DNA of 42,500 nucleotides from Prorocentrum cordatum (Eukaryota > Sar > Dinophyceae > Prorocentrales > Prorocentraceae): the NCBI GenBank assembly GCA_963575745.1, contig CAUYUJ010021159.1:579427-621926 (forward strand), read 5' to 3'. The notes under the pieces are model-generated. The model saw only the letters and a program-made list of their open reading frames with translations, was not told the origin of the DNA and ran no database searches. Made by a program: the position numbers and the translations under genes. Below are positions 10,697 through 20,919 of the stretch, piece by piece (the first letter of the stretch is position 1; every line of letters begins with the position of its first letter).

Positions 10697-11165
10697 GATC
10701 GGTTGGCGATCCGCCGGGGCAGGGTGTTGACCACGGCGTTGTTGTGCCTCCTGGCGTGGGCGATGCGGTTCGGTTCCGACACCGCGCGGATGCGGCCCTG
10801 TCTCGGGCAGCGGCGAAGCGTCTTGGCTCGCCTACAGGCCCACCGAAGAATGTTCTAAGAACCTTCTGTGGTCTGCACGAAGTGTTCTTCGCGCATTTCT
10901 GGCCGAGACTGTCTTGTTTCAAAACATCGGGCGTATGTTTTAAGAAGATGGTTCATGTCCGTGGAACATTTCTAGGATCTAAGAGCATGTCGTGGTAGGC
11001 CTATGCGGACAGCCATCGGCGCGACGCATGTCCTGCGCTCTCCGCACAGACCCGAATCCGATATTTTGACGATCCGCTGGAGCACGGTGTTGACATGGCG
11101 TTGGGAAGCATCCTGGCGTGGCCGATCTGGTTCGGTTCCGACACCGCGCCGATGCGGCCCGATCC
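10697..11165 (+). repeat. Diverged direct duplication, about 351 bp apart
   Basis: The segment 10697-10815 is repeated at 11048-11165. Shared phrases are GTGTTGAC, CCTGGCGTGG and TTCGGTTCCGACACCGCGC. Because the two copies lie in different frames, conserved coding is unlikely. Between them lies the repeat fragment that matches 592-620. Confidence 0.65.
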
Positions 11166-11198
11166 CGCGCACGTTCCGATCCAAGCCGACTTCCTTTC

Positions 11199-11245
11199 CT
11201 CGTCCTCCTCCTCCTCCTCCTCCTCCTCCTCCTTCTCCTTCCCGA
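11199..11245. repeat. (TCC)n microsatellite
   Basis: About 12 TCC/CTC triplets with one TTC interruption. Confidence 0.9.
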
Positions 11246-11589
11246 TATGAGGCTCACCGATCCTGCCGTGCAGCTCCCCTGCCCCCTGCGCAGGCCGCGG
11301 ACGCGGCGTGCAATCGCCAGCCCTGCGGCTTGCAAGGCACGGTAGGTTCGTGTCGTGTCGGCCAGCGGCGACCCCGCCAGCGGCGTTCAACGTTCAACGC
11401 CATGGGCGACCCAGAATCTTTCGATGTGGAACGACTCGGACGTTTCGGAAACGGCCGATCGTTCAAGGTTGAACGATCCCCGCGGTGTCAGAAACCAGCG
11501 TTGAAGTCGGCACGACACGAACCTGACGTATCGGTACGAAGAGCCCTCGGCGTTATGCATGTCCTGCGCTCTCTGCACATGCTTTTGGC

Positions 11590-11991
11590 CCTCTTTCCAT
11601 GTCGGCCCCCATGGGCGGGGGGCCCTATGACCAGGGTCAGGCGCAGCTGCAAGCAATTTGCCAAGATAAGCCCTGCCAGTCAATTGACAAGCAGTCAGAT
11701 ACGCCGCAACGTGCCTACGACACGGTAGATATATCGTCGTCTTGATCATCATCGCCGCCAGCAGGCAGGCTGCATTTCATATTGGCAGGTCTCATTTGAG
11801 GACCCGCGTTGGGAATGTGCGGCGTTTTTTCGGCCCCCTTGGGAGGGGGCCTTGTGGCCAGGGCCGGACGCAACTCAAGAACTTTGCCGGGATGAGCCTT
11901 GCCGGCCAACTAAAAAGCAGTCAGACACGCCGCAACGTGCCTACGGCACCGTAGAACATTGTCGACTTTTCTTGGTCATCATCACCCTCAC

Positions 11992-12026
<35 letters not shown>

Positions 12027-12203
12027 GCATCAGCATCAGCATCAGCATCATCATCATCATCATCATCCTTATCATTAGCATCATCATCATCAGCATCATC
12101 ATCATGAGCAGCATCATCATCATCAACATCAGCAGCAGCATCAGCATCAGCATCAGCATCATCATCATCATCGTCCTCATCATCGTCCGCATCATCGTCA
12201 TCG

Positions 12204-12256
<53 letters not shown>

Positions 12257-12960
12257 TGGGCTCTATTTGATATTGGCTGGAACTCATTTGAGGACCTGCG
12301 TTGGGAACCTGCGGCTCTCTTTCGGACCCCCGGGGGGTGGTTGTGGCCATGGCCGGACGCAGCCAGGATGAACCCTGCCGGCACGCCTCAGCGCACGTGC
12401 CTACGGCACCGTGGATCGGCGTCTTCTCCATCCTAGCCATCGTCTTTACCAACAGCTAGGCGGTATGCATCATTCGCGGAGGCTCCTTTGAGGACCTGCG
12501 TTGAAAACTTGCAGGCCCTCGTTCGGCCCCCTGAGGGGGGGGGTCAGTGTGGCCAGGGCCGGACGCTGCTCCAGAGCCTTGCCAGGATGAGCCTCGTCGG
12601 GCAAGTGACAGGCAGCCAGGCACGCCGCAGCGTGCCTACGGCACGGTTGCGGGCAACTGTCGTCTTCATCATCGTCACGACCACCATCATCATTGCCTTC
12701 AACACCTCCGCCATCATCCTAATCATCAACATGTGGGATGTACCGTACATGGACATTCTATTCGAACCCTGTGGCCCAAGATGCCCCCCAGACCCCCCGA
12801 AATGAATATTGATGGCGTGGCGAAGGGGGGGGCGTGAGTGGACAGAAACATTCGAACCCCAAAGCACCGCCTTTTCTGAGATCAACATTGATGTCGGGGT
12901 CGCTGGGGTGATTCGGGGCCTTTCATGAGGAGCTGCATCGGGAACCTGCGGCGGAAGCTG
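11590..12960 (+). repeat. About 230-bp tandem repeat, four copies plus a fragment, one with an expanded (ATC)n
   Basis: The unit contains CATTTGAGGACCTGCGTTGG, then TGGCCAGGGCCGGACGC, then CGTGCCTACGGCACGGTAG, and ends in a short ATC run. The marker GTGCCTAC lies at 11711, 11937, 12397 and 12632. Spacings are 226, 460 and 235 bp. The 460-bp interval contains an ATC tract at about 11985-12254 that is far longer than those after the other copies. A fragment of the unit start recurs at about 12917-12955. No coding function is supported. Confidence 0.85.
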
Positions 12961-13635
12961 GAGTGCATCTGGTGAAAGGTGCAAGCACAAACGCGGAGCC
13001 TTGCGGGTGCCACTGTATTTCAAATGTTGTTTGCTTGTTTTTTTTCCGGGTCACCCGTGCACGATATTGGGAACTTGGCGGAGTCGCTTCGCAGGAGCAT
13101 CTCGCACCGCCGAAATACATAAATTCTGAACATGTCTTTCATGCTGGAGTCAGACTGCTGGTTGAAGAGGGCCATCATCATCGTCATCATCATCGTCATC
13201 ATCATCATCGTCACCAAGCCTCGTCATGATCAGCAACAGCCGCATCCCCCCTCCTCCAGCTGAGGACCAGGGCGGAGCTGGAAGCTCGCGGGGCGGGGCT
13301 GCGGCGCGAGATCGAGCGCGTGAAGGAGCACATCGGGTGGGGCCACCAGGGTCGAGCGCCGCGGTGGGCGGGCGTCTTGGTAGCCCCTTCGGGGGCTCTC
13401 GGGAAGACTCCCCGCCGCAAGGGACGCCATCCTAGGGTGATCGGACCGCAGTGATCGGACTGGGAGTCTTCGCTGGCTCGCTTTATCCTTCTCGACCCAC
13501 AGGGAGGCCACATGGGGGAGTCCCACAATCCTGCAGGAGATCGATTCCAGAAGGGGGGGTCTGAATCCGTGTCCCCTTCCCAGGAAGCCAAACATGTGCG
13601 CACAACTTTCTGGTATAATCAATAATGTGTGCCTC
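12961..13635. other. Mixed segment with a short ATC run, no gene seen
   Basis: A short (ATC/GTC)n run lies at 13170-13216. The remainder has several short open frames without recognisable domains. No inverted-repeat element was found. Confidence 0.45.
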
Positions 13636-14265
13636 GCCGAGGCCTTCTTGGACGCTCTAATCGGTCACGGGGCGCCCTGTCCAGGTCCAGGAGAGGGGGT
13701 AGGGGGAGAGGTCGAGATACCCGTCCTGCCCGCAAGCTGTCTCGCTCACGCCTACCCACCCTCCCAACACAGAAGTAGCACGCAAGCCTCTGTCAGCATG
13801 TTCAGCGGTTGTCGACGGACTGCAACTGGAATCCCAAACAGACCCCATATGCGCGACGCTGGGGCGAGGTGCGCCACGCGTGCCAGGCGCGCCAGGTGCG
13901 CCAGGCACACCTGGGGCCCAAGCGTGCCTGGCGCGCCATATGTGCCATGTGCTCAACTTACGCCATGTGTGCGCATGCTCCAGAAACGTCCGGGGCACGC
14001 GCAGAGTGTGTCAGGTGCGCCCGCGCACGTGACAGCACACGTCGGGAAACATGTCTGCCCCCATCACCCTTGCTGGAAACCAATGCACAATGGCGGCGGG
14101 GGGACTATCATGGTGTCTGTTGGAGCTGCACACAGCAGGCAATACGCGAGTACCCCCGCCGTCCTCGCCAACAACAGAATGAGAGTGATCGGGCGGTGGC
14201 CGCGCATGATCTAAACTTAGCCTCGAAGTGCACGTTGCATTGCCGTGTTGTCATGGATAGGGGCC
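13636..14265 (+). repeat. Dispersed repeat family G, copy 1 (630 bp)
   Basis: The segment aligns along its length with 36775-37428 in the same orientation. Shared anchors are GCCCGCAAGC, ACCCTCCCAACACA, CTGGGGCGAGGTGCGCC, AACCAATGCACA and CGCGCATGATC. The centre (13865-13945) is a minisatellite of GCCAGGCGCGCCAGGTGCGC-like units, present in both copies. No domain was recognised in either copy, and the open frames are not shared in frame. Confidence 0.8.
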
Positions 14266-14389
14266 TTGCGCACGGCAGGCAATGTGAGGGCACCCTGGGT
14301 GTCCCTGTCGAAAACCAAAAACAAGCAGTATATTCGTGGACCCCACGAGCATGACCCAAGATGTTGCCCCAAGGTGTACTTTGTATTAT

Positions 14390-14645
14390 GTTTTGTCCAA
14401 CCTCCTGTGTGTTGGGTCCTCGTTTTGACTACGCAGCGCCGCGCTCCCTCATCTCACCTCCTCACTCTCGGTTCTCCTCCTTCTCCTCCTCCCCCGTCTC
14501 CTCCTCCTCCTCCTCCTCCTCCTCCTCCTCCTCCTCCTCCTCCTCCTCCTCCTCCTCCCTCTCAGTTGTTTCCCAAACCTCATGTGTGGCGGGCTCGCGA
14601 TTGGAGTCCGCAGCTCCGCGCCTCCCCACCTCCCCTCTCCTCCCC
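14390..14645 (+). repeat. Tandem repeat unit ending in TCC tracts
   Basis: A unit of about 75 bp (14390-14463) is followed by a (TCC)n tract (14464-14560). A related unit (14566-14640), recognisable by CAAACCTCATGTGTGG and CCGCGC, follows and again leads into TCC-rich DNA. A third relative with GTGTTGGGTCTTCGTTTTGA lies at about 22110-22165, also directly before a pyrimidine tract. The association of this sequence with TCC repeats is therefore repeated. Confidence 0.65.
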
Positions 14646-15114
14646 CTGCTCCTCGTCCTCCTCCTCGCCCTCTTCACTTGTCGAACGTCAGCAGGCCCCT
14701 CGCCCTCCGCGGCGCCGCACCCCCTGCGGGGCGCCCACCCCGCGTCGCCCAGCTGCGCGCGGACACCTGCTCGGCCCTGGTTGCCCGGGGCGGCGCCGGC
14801 GGCCCGGGCCCGGCCGAGGGAGCGCCCGCGGGCGGCAGCGCAGCCGTCCAGGGGCGCGGCCGCCTGGGGGAGGGGAGCTCGACTTCGACTGCTGCTCCAG
14901 ACCCAGGCAGCGCCAAAGGGGGACCACCGCTCTCAGCCACGCAAGGCTGCTTAGAGGCAGCCTCCTGCTGCGAAGCCTCCTTCCCCCCTCCCCTACTGCC
15001 CCCTTGTTTGCGCCGCCAGCACGTGCTCTGGGTGGGACAACGATCGCCCCCTGCTTGGATTCGCAGAGGGGTGGGGGAGCGGGGCAAGTGCTGTCGGAAC
15101 GTTGAAGGGGGGTT

Positions 15115-15278
15115 GGAGGAGGAGGAGGAGGAGGAGGAGGAGGAGGAGGAGGAGGAGGAGGAGGAGGAGCAGGAGAAGGAGGTGGAGGTGGAGGAGGAGG
15201 AGGAGGAGGAGGAGGAGGAGAAGGAGGAGGAGAAGGAGGAGGAGGAGGAGGAGGAGAGGCAAGTGGAGGAGGAGGGAG
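15115..15278. repeat. (GGA)n polypurine microsatellite
   Basis: About 160 bp of GAG/GGA triplets with AGC, AAG and GTG interruptions. The frames read poly-Glu and poly-Arg on +, poly-Pro and poly-Leu on -. Confidence 0.95.
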
Positions 15279-15544
15279 GGCGGGATGGGCAAGCTCCGTT
15301 GGAAGGTCAATGCCACCCGCCTTGATACATGCCCCATCCATAGTATCCAGTTCCTCTCCGGCCCTGGCACAAATACAAGTGCTGACATGCTTTTCCTATT
15401 CTCGGCCCCTGCGGGGCCCTCGCCGGGCCCTGGGTCCGACAGACAACGACTCTGGACGAAAAGGCGGTCTTGGGGAATGGGTCGGGCTTTCTGTGGGTCG
15501 ACTTCTTACAAAATAATGATGACGTTGGGGGTCTTCGGACGGGG

Positions 15545-15697
15545 CCAGGACGAGGATAAATCCGTTTCAGAGCGTTCCTGAACGCTCTCAGAGCGTTCCC
15601 GCACAGTCTTAGGAGGCCTCGGCGCCCGAGACATCCTCCAAAACCGTCGGATCTCAGAGGCTCGATTTATCCTCACCCGATTTTATCCTCGTCCTGG
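15545..15697 (+). mobile_element. MITE-like family F with palindromic core, copy 1
   Basis: The left end CCAGGACGAGGATAAAT (15545-15561) is inverted at the right end as ATTTTATCCTCGTCCTGG (15680-15697). Inside, 15568-15600 holds CAGAGCGTTCCTGAACGCTC followed by a second half-site AGAGCGTTCC. Homologous elements lie at 19492-19615 (same strand) and 30235-30395 (opposite strand). No coding capacity is present. Confidence 0.75.
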
Positions 15698-15924
15698 CTT
15701 CGTCGTAGGTCTGGGTAGGGGTGTCGTCAGCTCCTCCTGAGGATCGGGGGTACGACGCTCTGGCGTTTCGGGAGGCCCTGGGGAGTTCGTGGGGTCCTGG
15801 GGCCTCCTTCTCCTCCTCCTCCTCTCTTCTCCTCCTCCTTCGCCTCTTCCTCGTCCTCGATCCTCCTTCATTCCTTTTCCTTATAAATCACTTCTGCCCG
15901 TCGCACCCCGAGGCCAGTTTTTAA

Positions 15925-16542
15925 GGCGGACCGGGCGTTTCGCCTGAGACTTCCTCACCGTGTCTGACCCTGAAGCTGAAAGATTGGCAGCAGTTTCACC
16001 GATGGAGGGCGGGTCGTTTTCAAAATGTGGCTCTCGCCATAACGCAGCGCACGCTCGTTCTAAAACAATGCAAGGGCTTCACGCATTGAGGGCGAATGGT
16101 TTTCAAAATGTGGTCCTCGCGTTAGCGCCGTGCACGTTCTTTTTATCATCTGTACGAGCTTCAAGGATTGAGGGCGGTTCCTTTTCAATATGTGGCTCTC
16201 GCCTTACCGCCGCGCCAATTCGTTTTTACGCACACGTTTCTTTTATTGCTTTGTCAAACAAGAAGTGCAACACTTTCACGGGTTTTCATAATCTGCGAAT
16301 CAAAAATGGTGTTCTGGAAGGACTCATGAGTTTGGGGGTGTAACAGTTACGCTGGTCCGCAGTGTTGAGCCCCAAGGACGGCGTTCAAAATGTTTTGGCA
16401 TGCTTCAAGGTTTTCAAACGGTTGTCTTCCAGCGAGGCACTTCCCTCAGTGGATACGAACCGCTGTAGGGGCCTGCGAAGAGGGAGCTTGGAAGGAGGGT
16501 TTACCCCAACATCGTTGATGACTCTTGGGTTTACACTGGTCC
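15925..16542 (+). repeat. Dispersed repeat family H, copy 1 (about 620 bp)
   Basis: The copy is the inverted counterpart of 35562-36165. Anchors include GGGCGTTTCGCCTGAGAC at the start and GGAGCTTGGAAGGA near the end. The first half contains three sub-repeats of about 83 bp marked by GAGGGCG near 16004, 16088 and 16170, each followed by TTTTCAAWATGTGG. Both copies adjoin a TCC/GGA microsatellite at the same end. Confidence 0.8.
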
Positions 16543-16690
16543 TCGTCCTCCTCGGTCCTCCTCGATCCTCCTCGATCCTCCTCGATCCTCCTCCTCCTCC
16601 TCCTCCTCCTCCTCCTCGATCCTTCTCCTCCTCCTCCTCGATCCTCCTCCTCCTCCTTGATCCTCCTCCTCCTCCTCCCCCTCGAGGAGG
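16543..16690. repeat. (TCC)n microsatellite with TCGATCC interruptions
   Basis: CCTCCT triplets are interrupted by regular CGATC phrases at the left end. It attaches directly to dispersed repeat family H. Confidence 0.9.
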
Positions 16691-17275
16691 CGGCGATCCC
16701 CTCTTGTGGTGGCCCCCCCTGTGGCGCTGCCCGGGTGGACTCCGCGGCGAGCTTCGCCAGCGGCGGGAAGAGACTGCCACCGCAGACCGAGCAGCCAGAG
16801 CCCCGTGGGGGGTTGCGGTCCTCACCCAGACCTCCTTGGCTTCGGTCGGGCATGTCCTCCTACAGGCGGAGTTCTGGCGACAGTTACAACATGCACGAAT
16901 TTTGTATCTTCAAACGTAGTCATCCAATCCGACGCTGGGACCCCGCATGGGAATCTATCTTGACGCTTCGCGTACCCCCACCAGCCCATCCAGAAACGAT
17001 CAGCGGGGGAGTGGGTAAATCAGGGACGGCTGGAAGCATGCAGGAGGAACGCGTTCTCCGATGGCACAATCGCGAAGCCGTCGGGGCAACGGCCGCTGGG
17101 ACAACCCCGCGAGCAGCTGGGGCGCGAGAGCAAACCGTTGGGACAACCCCGTCGCGGCCGCGCTCAAGCGGGACGCAATACGAAGTTCAGGTCTGCCGCG
17201 AGCTGCTCCCCCTCAGCCTGGGTCCATATTCACCGAAACAGGCAAAATCTACGACAGCTACAGGGTCCCGACGAG
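16691..17275. other. GC-rich segment without a supported gene
   Basis: One open frame (16525-17331) crosses both the TCC tract and the following tandem repeat. It is therefore unlikely to be a real gene. No other structure was noted. Confidence 0.4.
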
Positions 17276-17280
17276 CCCCT

Positions 17281-18230
17281 CGGATTACCAACATGAGGTG
17301 CGGACCTCATAGGGAGGGGGCTCCCGCGTGAGACCTCCTTGCAGTTTACTCTCAGACGAAGCTCCCGCTCGAGACTTCCTCCTTACCCAAGCCAGAGAAA
17401 CCCCACAGTGACGACAATTCCAATGTTCCGCTGGCCCGCTCGGATTACCAACCTGATGCGCGGGCCACATAGGCAGGGGGTTCCCGTCTGAGACGTCCTT
17501 GCGAACGTGACGACATGTATACGTCTCCTATGACCCGCCTGGATTACCAAAACGAAGTACGGAACCCAAGCGGGGGGCTTCCGCGTGAGACACCCTCACA
17601 AATCACCCACTGACGAAGTTCCCGCTTGAGACGTCCTCATACTCTGGCCAGAAAAGCCACACAGTTACGACGGTTCAGTTCGCATTGCCACCAAAAAGCG
17701 CGGACCCCATTGGAAGGGGGCTCCTGCTTGAGATGTTCCCGCTCGAGACTCCCCCGATGCCCACAAACGCAAATCAATGAAGACATGTAGTGTGTCCCGA
17801 TGGCCCGCTCGGATTGCCAACGTGAATTGCAGACCCCATGGGGAGTTGGCTCCCGCCTGAGGCTTCTTCGCGTTTCACCCAAAGGCGGAACTCATGTTCG
17901 ATACGTCAATCATATTCAGCTCAGGAAAAAGAGCGAAAAAGCATGAAGACAGTTATAGGGTTCCGATGACCTGCTCGGATTACCAGCATGACATACGGAC
18001 ACACGGACACCATAGTGAGGGGGCTCCCGCCTAAGACTTCTCTACAATTCACCAACAGACAAGGCTCCCGTTCGAGATTGCCCCCACACCCCACCCATAC
18101 TAGCAACGTAATGGTGACATGTTTGGGTTTCCGATGACCCGCCCGGATTGCCAACATGTGCGGCCCCATCGGGGTGGATTCCCGATTGAGACTTCCTCGT
18201 GATTTATTTGCAGACGAGGCTCCTCCTGGT
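17281..18230 (+). repeat. Degenerate tandem repeat, about 165-bp unit, seven copies
   Basis: The unit marker CGGATTACCAAC (or CGGATTGCCAAC) begins copies at 17281, 17441, 17540, 17682, 17810, 17976 and 18143. Each is followed by a GGGGGCTCCCGC-like phrase and GAGACTTCCT. Full-length spacings are 160-167 bp. The shorter ones (99-142 bp) reflect internal deletions. The array runs straight into a GAT microsatellite at 18231. Confidence 0.85.
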
Positions 18231-18545
18231 GAGGACGATGGTGGTGTGCGCGGGTGCTGATGACGACGATGATGCGGATGTCCGACGATCTTGGTGGGAT
18301 CATGCCATGGTGATGACTGACAGATGGAAGAACTTGAATGGGTGAGGGGAGAGAGTGGCTGATGATGAGTGGGGATGCAATTGGATGACAAATGATGGTG
18401 ATTGTGATGATTGTGATGACGATGACGACGATGGTTGCGAGGATGCCGAGGATGGTGATGATGCTGCTGATGATGATAATGATGCTGATGGTGATGATGA
18501 TGATGGTGATGATGGTGATGGTATGGTGATGGTGATGGTGATGGT
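18231..18545. repeat. (GAT/GGT)n microsatellite
   Basis: GATGAT and GGTGAT triplets, increasingly regular toward the right (18400-18545). It reads Asp-rich on + and His- or Ile-rich on -. It is the terminal part of the preceding tandem array. Confidence 0.9.
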
Positions 18546-19080
18546 GGTCGTGTGTGTGAGCGTGCGAGGAGGACAGGGATTGAGGAGCAGGACCGCGCGG
18601 GGTGTCCAGAGAAAACAAGAACCCCACTCAGGATGTGGGGATGAATCATAAAAAGTAATCGCCCTCCGATCATTTTTCTAATTCTGAGAATTTTCCTCCT
18701 GTAGAGGGACCTGACCGACTGAAGTCTTGGCATCGTTCGGACGAGTGCCTCTTCTCCCGGCCAGGACCATCGAGGAGAACCTAGGATCCAAAAAACCAAC
18801 GCATACACGAGACCGAGACGCGCACGTGGAAGGGACGGCCGAGCGATGGCGAGCCCCTGGGGGATCCATCGGCTCTGGCGCCCCTCTCGGGCGAGGCCGG
18901 CGCTGGCGATAAGAATGAGCTTCGATTCGTCGTCGCTCATCTTCTTGGCGCCCCTCCAGGGAGATCGTCGAAACGATGGGGCCCCCTCGGGGCCGTAAGG
19001 AACGCAGCTGCCCAAGGCTCTGGTCTGGTCGCCATCGTCGCCGTCGTCCCCCTCGCAGCCCGCCCGCCCTCGCAGACCGC

Positions 19081-19160
19081 AGCTCCTCCTCCTCCTCCTC
19101 CTCCTCCTCCTCCTCCTCCTCCTCCTCCTCCTCCCCCTCCTCCTCCTCCGCCCTCCTCTG
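19081..19160. repeat. (TCC)n microsatellite
   Basis: About 26 TCC triplets with a CCC interruption. Confidence 0.95.
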
Positions 19161-19204
19161 CCGTACGCCCTAGCCTACTTTGGCGACATAGGCACGATTC
19201 GGAT

Positions 19205-19400
19205 TTCAAGCCCGCTCGCCTGGAAGAAGGCCGCTCGCCCAGAAGCCCGCCACACTCGCAAGCCCCCTCGCACGGAAGACCGCTGCCCCCAAAAGCCCGC
19301 TCGCTTGGAAGCCCGCTCGCTCCGGAAGCCCGCTCGTACGGAACCCCGACAGAAGGCGGCTCGAACGGAAGGCGGCTCGTTTGGAAGGCCGTTCTGCCCG
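19205..19400 (+). repeat. Minisatellite, about 17-bp unit
   Basis: Ten or more variants of a GGAAGCCCGCTCGC unit run in tandem, with drift toward GGAAGGCGGCTCG at the right end. Opposite-strand open frames over this segment simply reflect the repeat. Confidence 0.8.
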
Positions 19401-19491
19401 AAGACCTTTCGAGCCATTGGTTGCAGGCCGCCCTTTTTGGGGGCGGCTCATGCTCTTTCAGGCGTTCGTCGTCGACCTCCTATTCTCGGAC

Positions 19492-19615
19492 TGGGCCAGA
19501 ACGAGGATGCACCCGTTCCTTCCAGAGCGTTCCAGAACGCTTTCAGAACGTTCCAGAACGCTCTGAGAAGGCCGCGACGCCCGAGATCCTGGCTTCGCCT
19601 GATCTTCCTCTGACC
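19492..19615 (+). mobile_element. MITE-like family F with palindromic core, copy 2
   Basis: The element starts with CCAGAACGAGGAT and has the core CCAGAGCGTTCCAGAACGC (from 19522), followed by TTTCAGAACGTTCCAGAACG. It continues with GACGCCCGAGATCCT. The order is the same as in the element at 15545-15697. The right terminus is less clear. Confidence 0.65.
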
Positions 19616-19621
19616 CTCCCT

Positions 19622-19673
19622 TTGAATAATGATCCTCCAGGCGGTTACCACCGCCTGGAGGATCGCTATTCAA
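19622..19673. repeat. Strong hairpin, 24-bp arms
   Basis: GATCCTCCAGGCGGT (19631-19645) and ACCGCCTGGAGGATC (19650-19664) are perfect inverted arms around the loop TACC. Outside them TTGAATA and TATTCAA also pair, with a 2-bp mismatch between. In total 22 of 24 positions pair. Dinoflagellates are not known to use such hairpins as terminators, so I annotate structure only. Confidence 0.85.
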
Positions 19674-19729
19674 GGACCTACCTCCACAGGCGGAGGACAT
19701 GTGTGCATGTATTCTTTGTGCAAACATGC

Positions 19730-20160
19730 ATGCATACATCCATCCATACATACATGCATATACATATATAAGATCAATGATAATTGATATATATATATAT
19801 ATGTATATATACACACCTACACACCTAATTACCAACATGTGTACATATATGCATACATACATGCATACATACATGCATGCATACATGCATGCATACACAT
19901 ATATATATACATACATACACACATACATGCATACATCCATCCATACATACATACGTATGTACATACATACATATATACATATATACATACACATGCACGC
20001 ATGCATGACCAGTCACACACACATACATACATCCATACATGCATGCATGCATGCATGCATGCATACATACACACATACATACATACATACATACATACAT
20101 GCATGCATGCATGCATGCATGCATGCATACATACATACATACATACATACTTTCATAAAT
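19730..20160. repeat. (TACA/TGCA/TATA)n tetranucleotide array
   Basis: TACATACA and TGCATGCA blocks alternate with short TATATA runs. The frames read Tyr/Ile/His/Thr on + and Cys/Met/Tyr/Val on -. Confidence 0.95.
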
Positions 20161-20194
20161 ACAGACCTACATACCTACATACCTACATACATGC

Positions 20195-20312
20195 ATACAT
20201 ACAGACAGACAGACAGACAGACAGAGACAGACAGACAGACAGACAGACCGACAGACAGACAGGCAGGCAGGCAGACAGACAGACAGGCAGGCAGACAGAC
20301 AGACAGACAGAC
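20195..20312. repeat. (ACAG/GCAG)n tetranucleotide array
   Basis: ACAG units with GCAG variants continue directly from the TACA array. All open frames here are artefacts of the repeat. Confidence 0.95.
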
Positions 20313-20330
20313 TGGCGGGGCAGACTGGAA

Positions 20331-20483
20331 CCACAGGGCTCGAGCTAGACGGTGTGTTGGCGATTTCGTGAACCGTTTTAGTTTCGAGTTCGTGTCGCAG
20401 CAAAGGCAGAACAATTCCATGATGAAGGACAAGGAGCACAGCACGAAAACGGATACACTATTGTGTGGCTCGAGCCCTGTGGA
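20331..20483. mobile_element. Foldback element, single copy
   Basis: CCACAGGGCTCGAGC (20331-20345) is perfectly inverted as GCTCGAGCCCTGTGG at about 20469-20483, enclosing about 120 bp. Weaker pairing (CGTTTT with AAAACG) continues inward. No second copy was found, so the mobile origin is inferred from structure alone. Confidence 0.5.
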
Positions 20484-20915
20484 CGCATATCCACCGCCTG
20501 CCGAGGTCATCGAAGCTGGATCCCCCGGGTGGTTATGAACACATCCCCACCCCGCAAGCTACGGCTGCCTCGAGGGCTCAGAGCAACCCCAGCCTTGGAG
20601 GGGCACCCTCCCGCGGGCGATCCACATGCTCTTACCCACGGCCCCGCGGGCCGGCCCCATTGGGCCGCGACCCGGCGGCTGCGGGGTGTCTTCTGTTGCG
20701 GATGCCCCCGCGCGGAGCGTGGCCGGTCCACCGCGCAGTTATTCCGGTTTTACCGATGATAAAGTAAGACGTGAAAAGAGTACGGCTTATATAGAAATGA
20801 ACAATTAAAATTATTGTTCTCTTAAAAATCGAAGCAGATTCAGCAAAGATCGCGCCCCGGGATCCAGGCCGCGACAGGGCGCAGGCGCGGGTGCAGGGGG
20901 CGCGTCGGGGCCGCT
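20484..20915. other. Segment without a supported gene
   Basis: GC-rich at first, then a short AT-rich patch (20755-20830). No repeat or domain was recognised. Confidence 0.4.
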
Positions 20916-20919
20916 CTCG

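Noticed and set aside
9620-10858. 412-codon + frame with poly-Ile
   Set aside because: It exists only because the ATC tract has no stop codons. The flanking parts have no domain.
19699-20538. Thr/His/Tyr-rich 279-codon + frame
   Set aside because: It is a translation of the TACA and ACAG tetranucleotide arrays.
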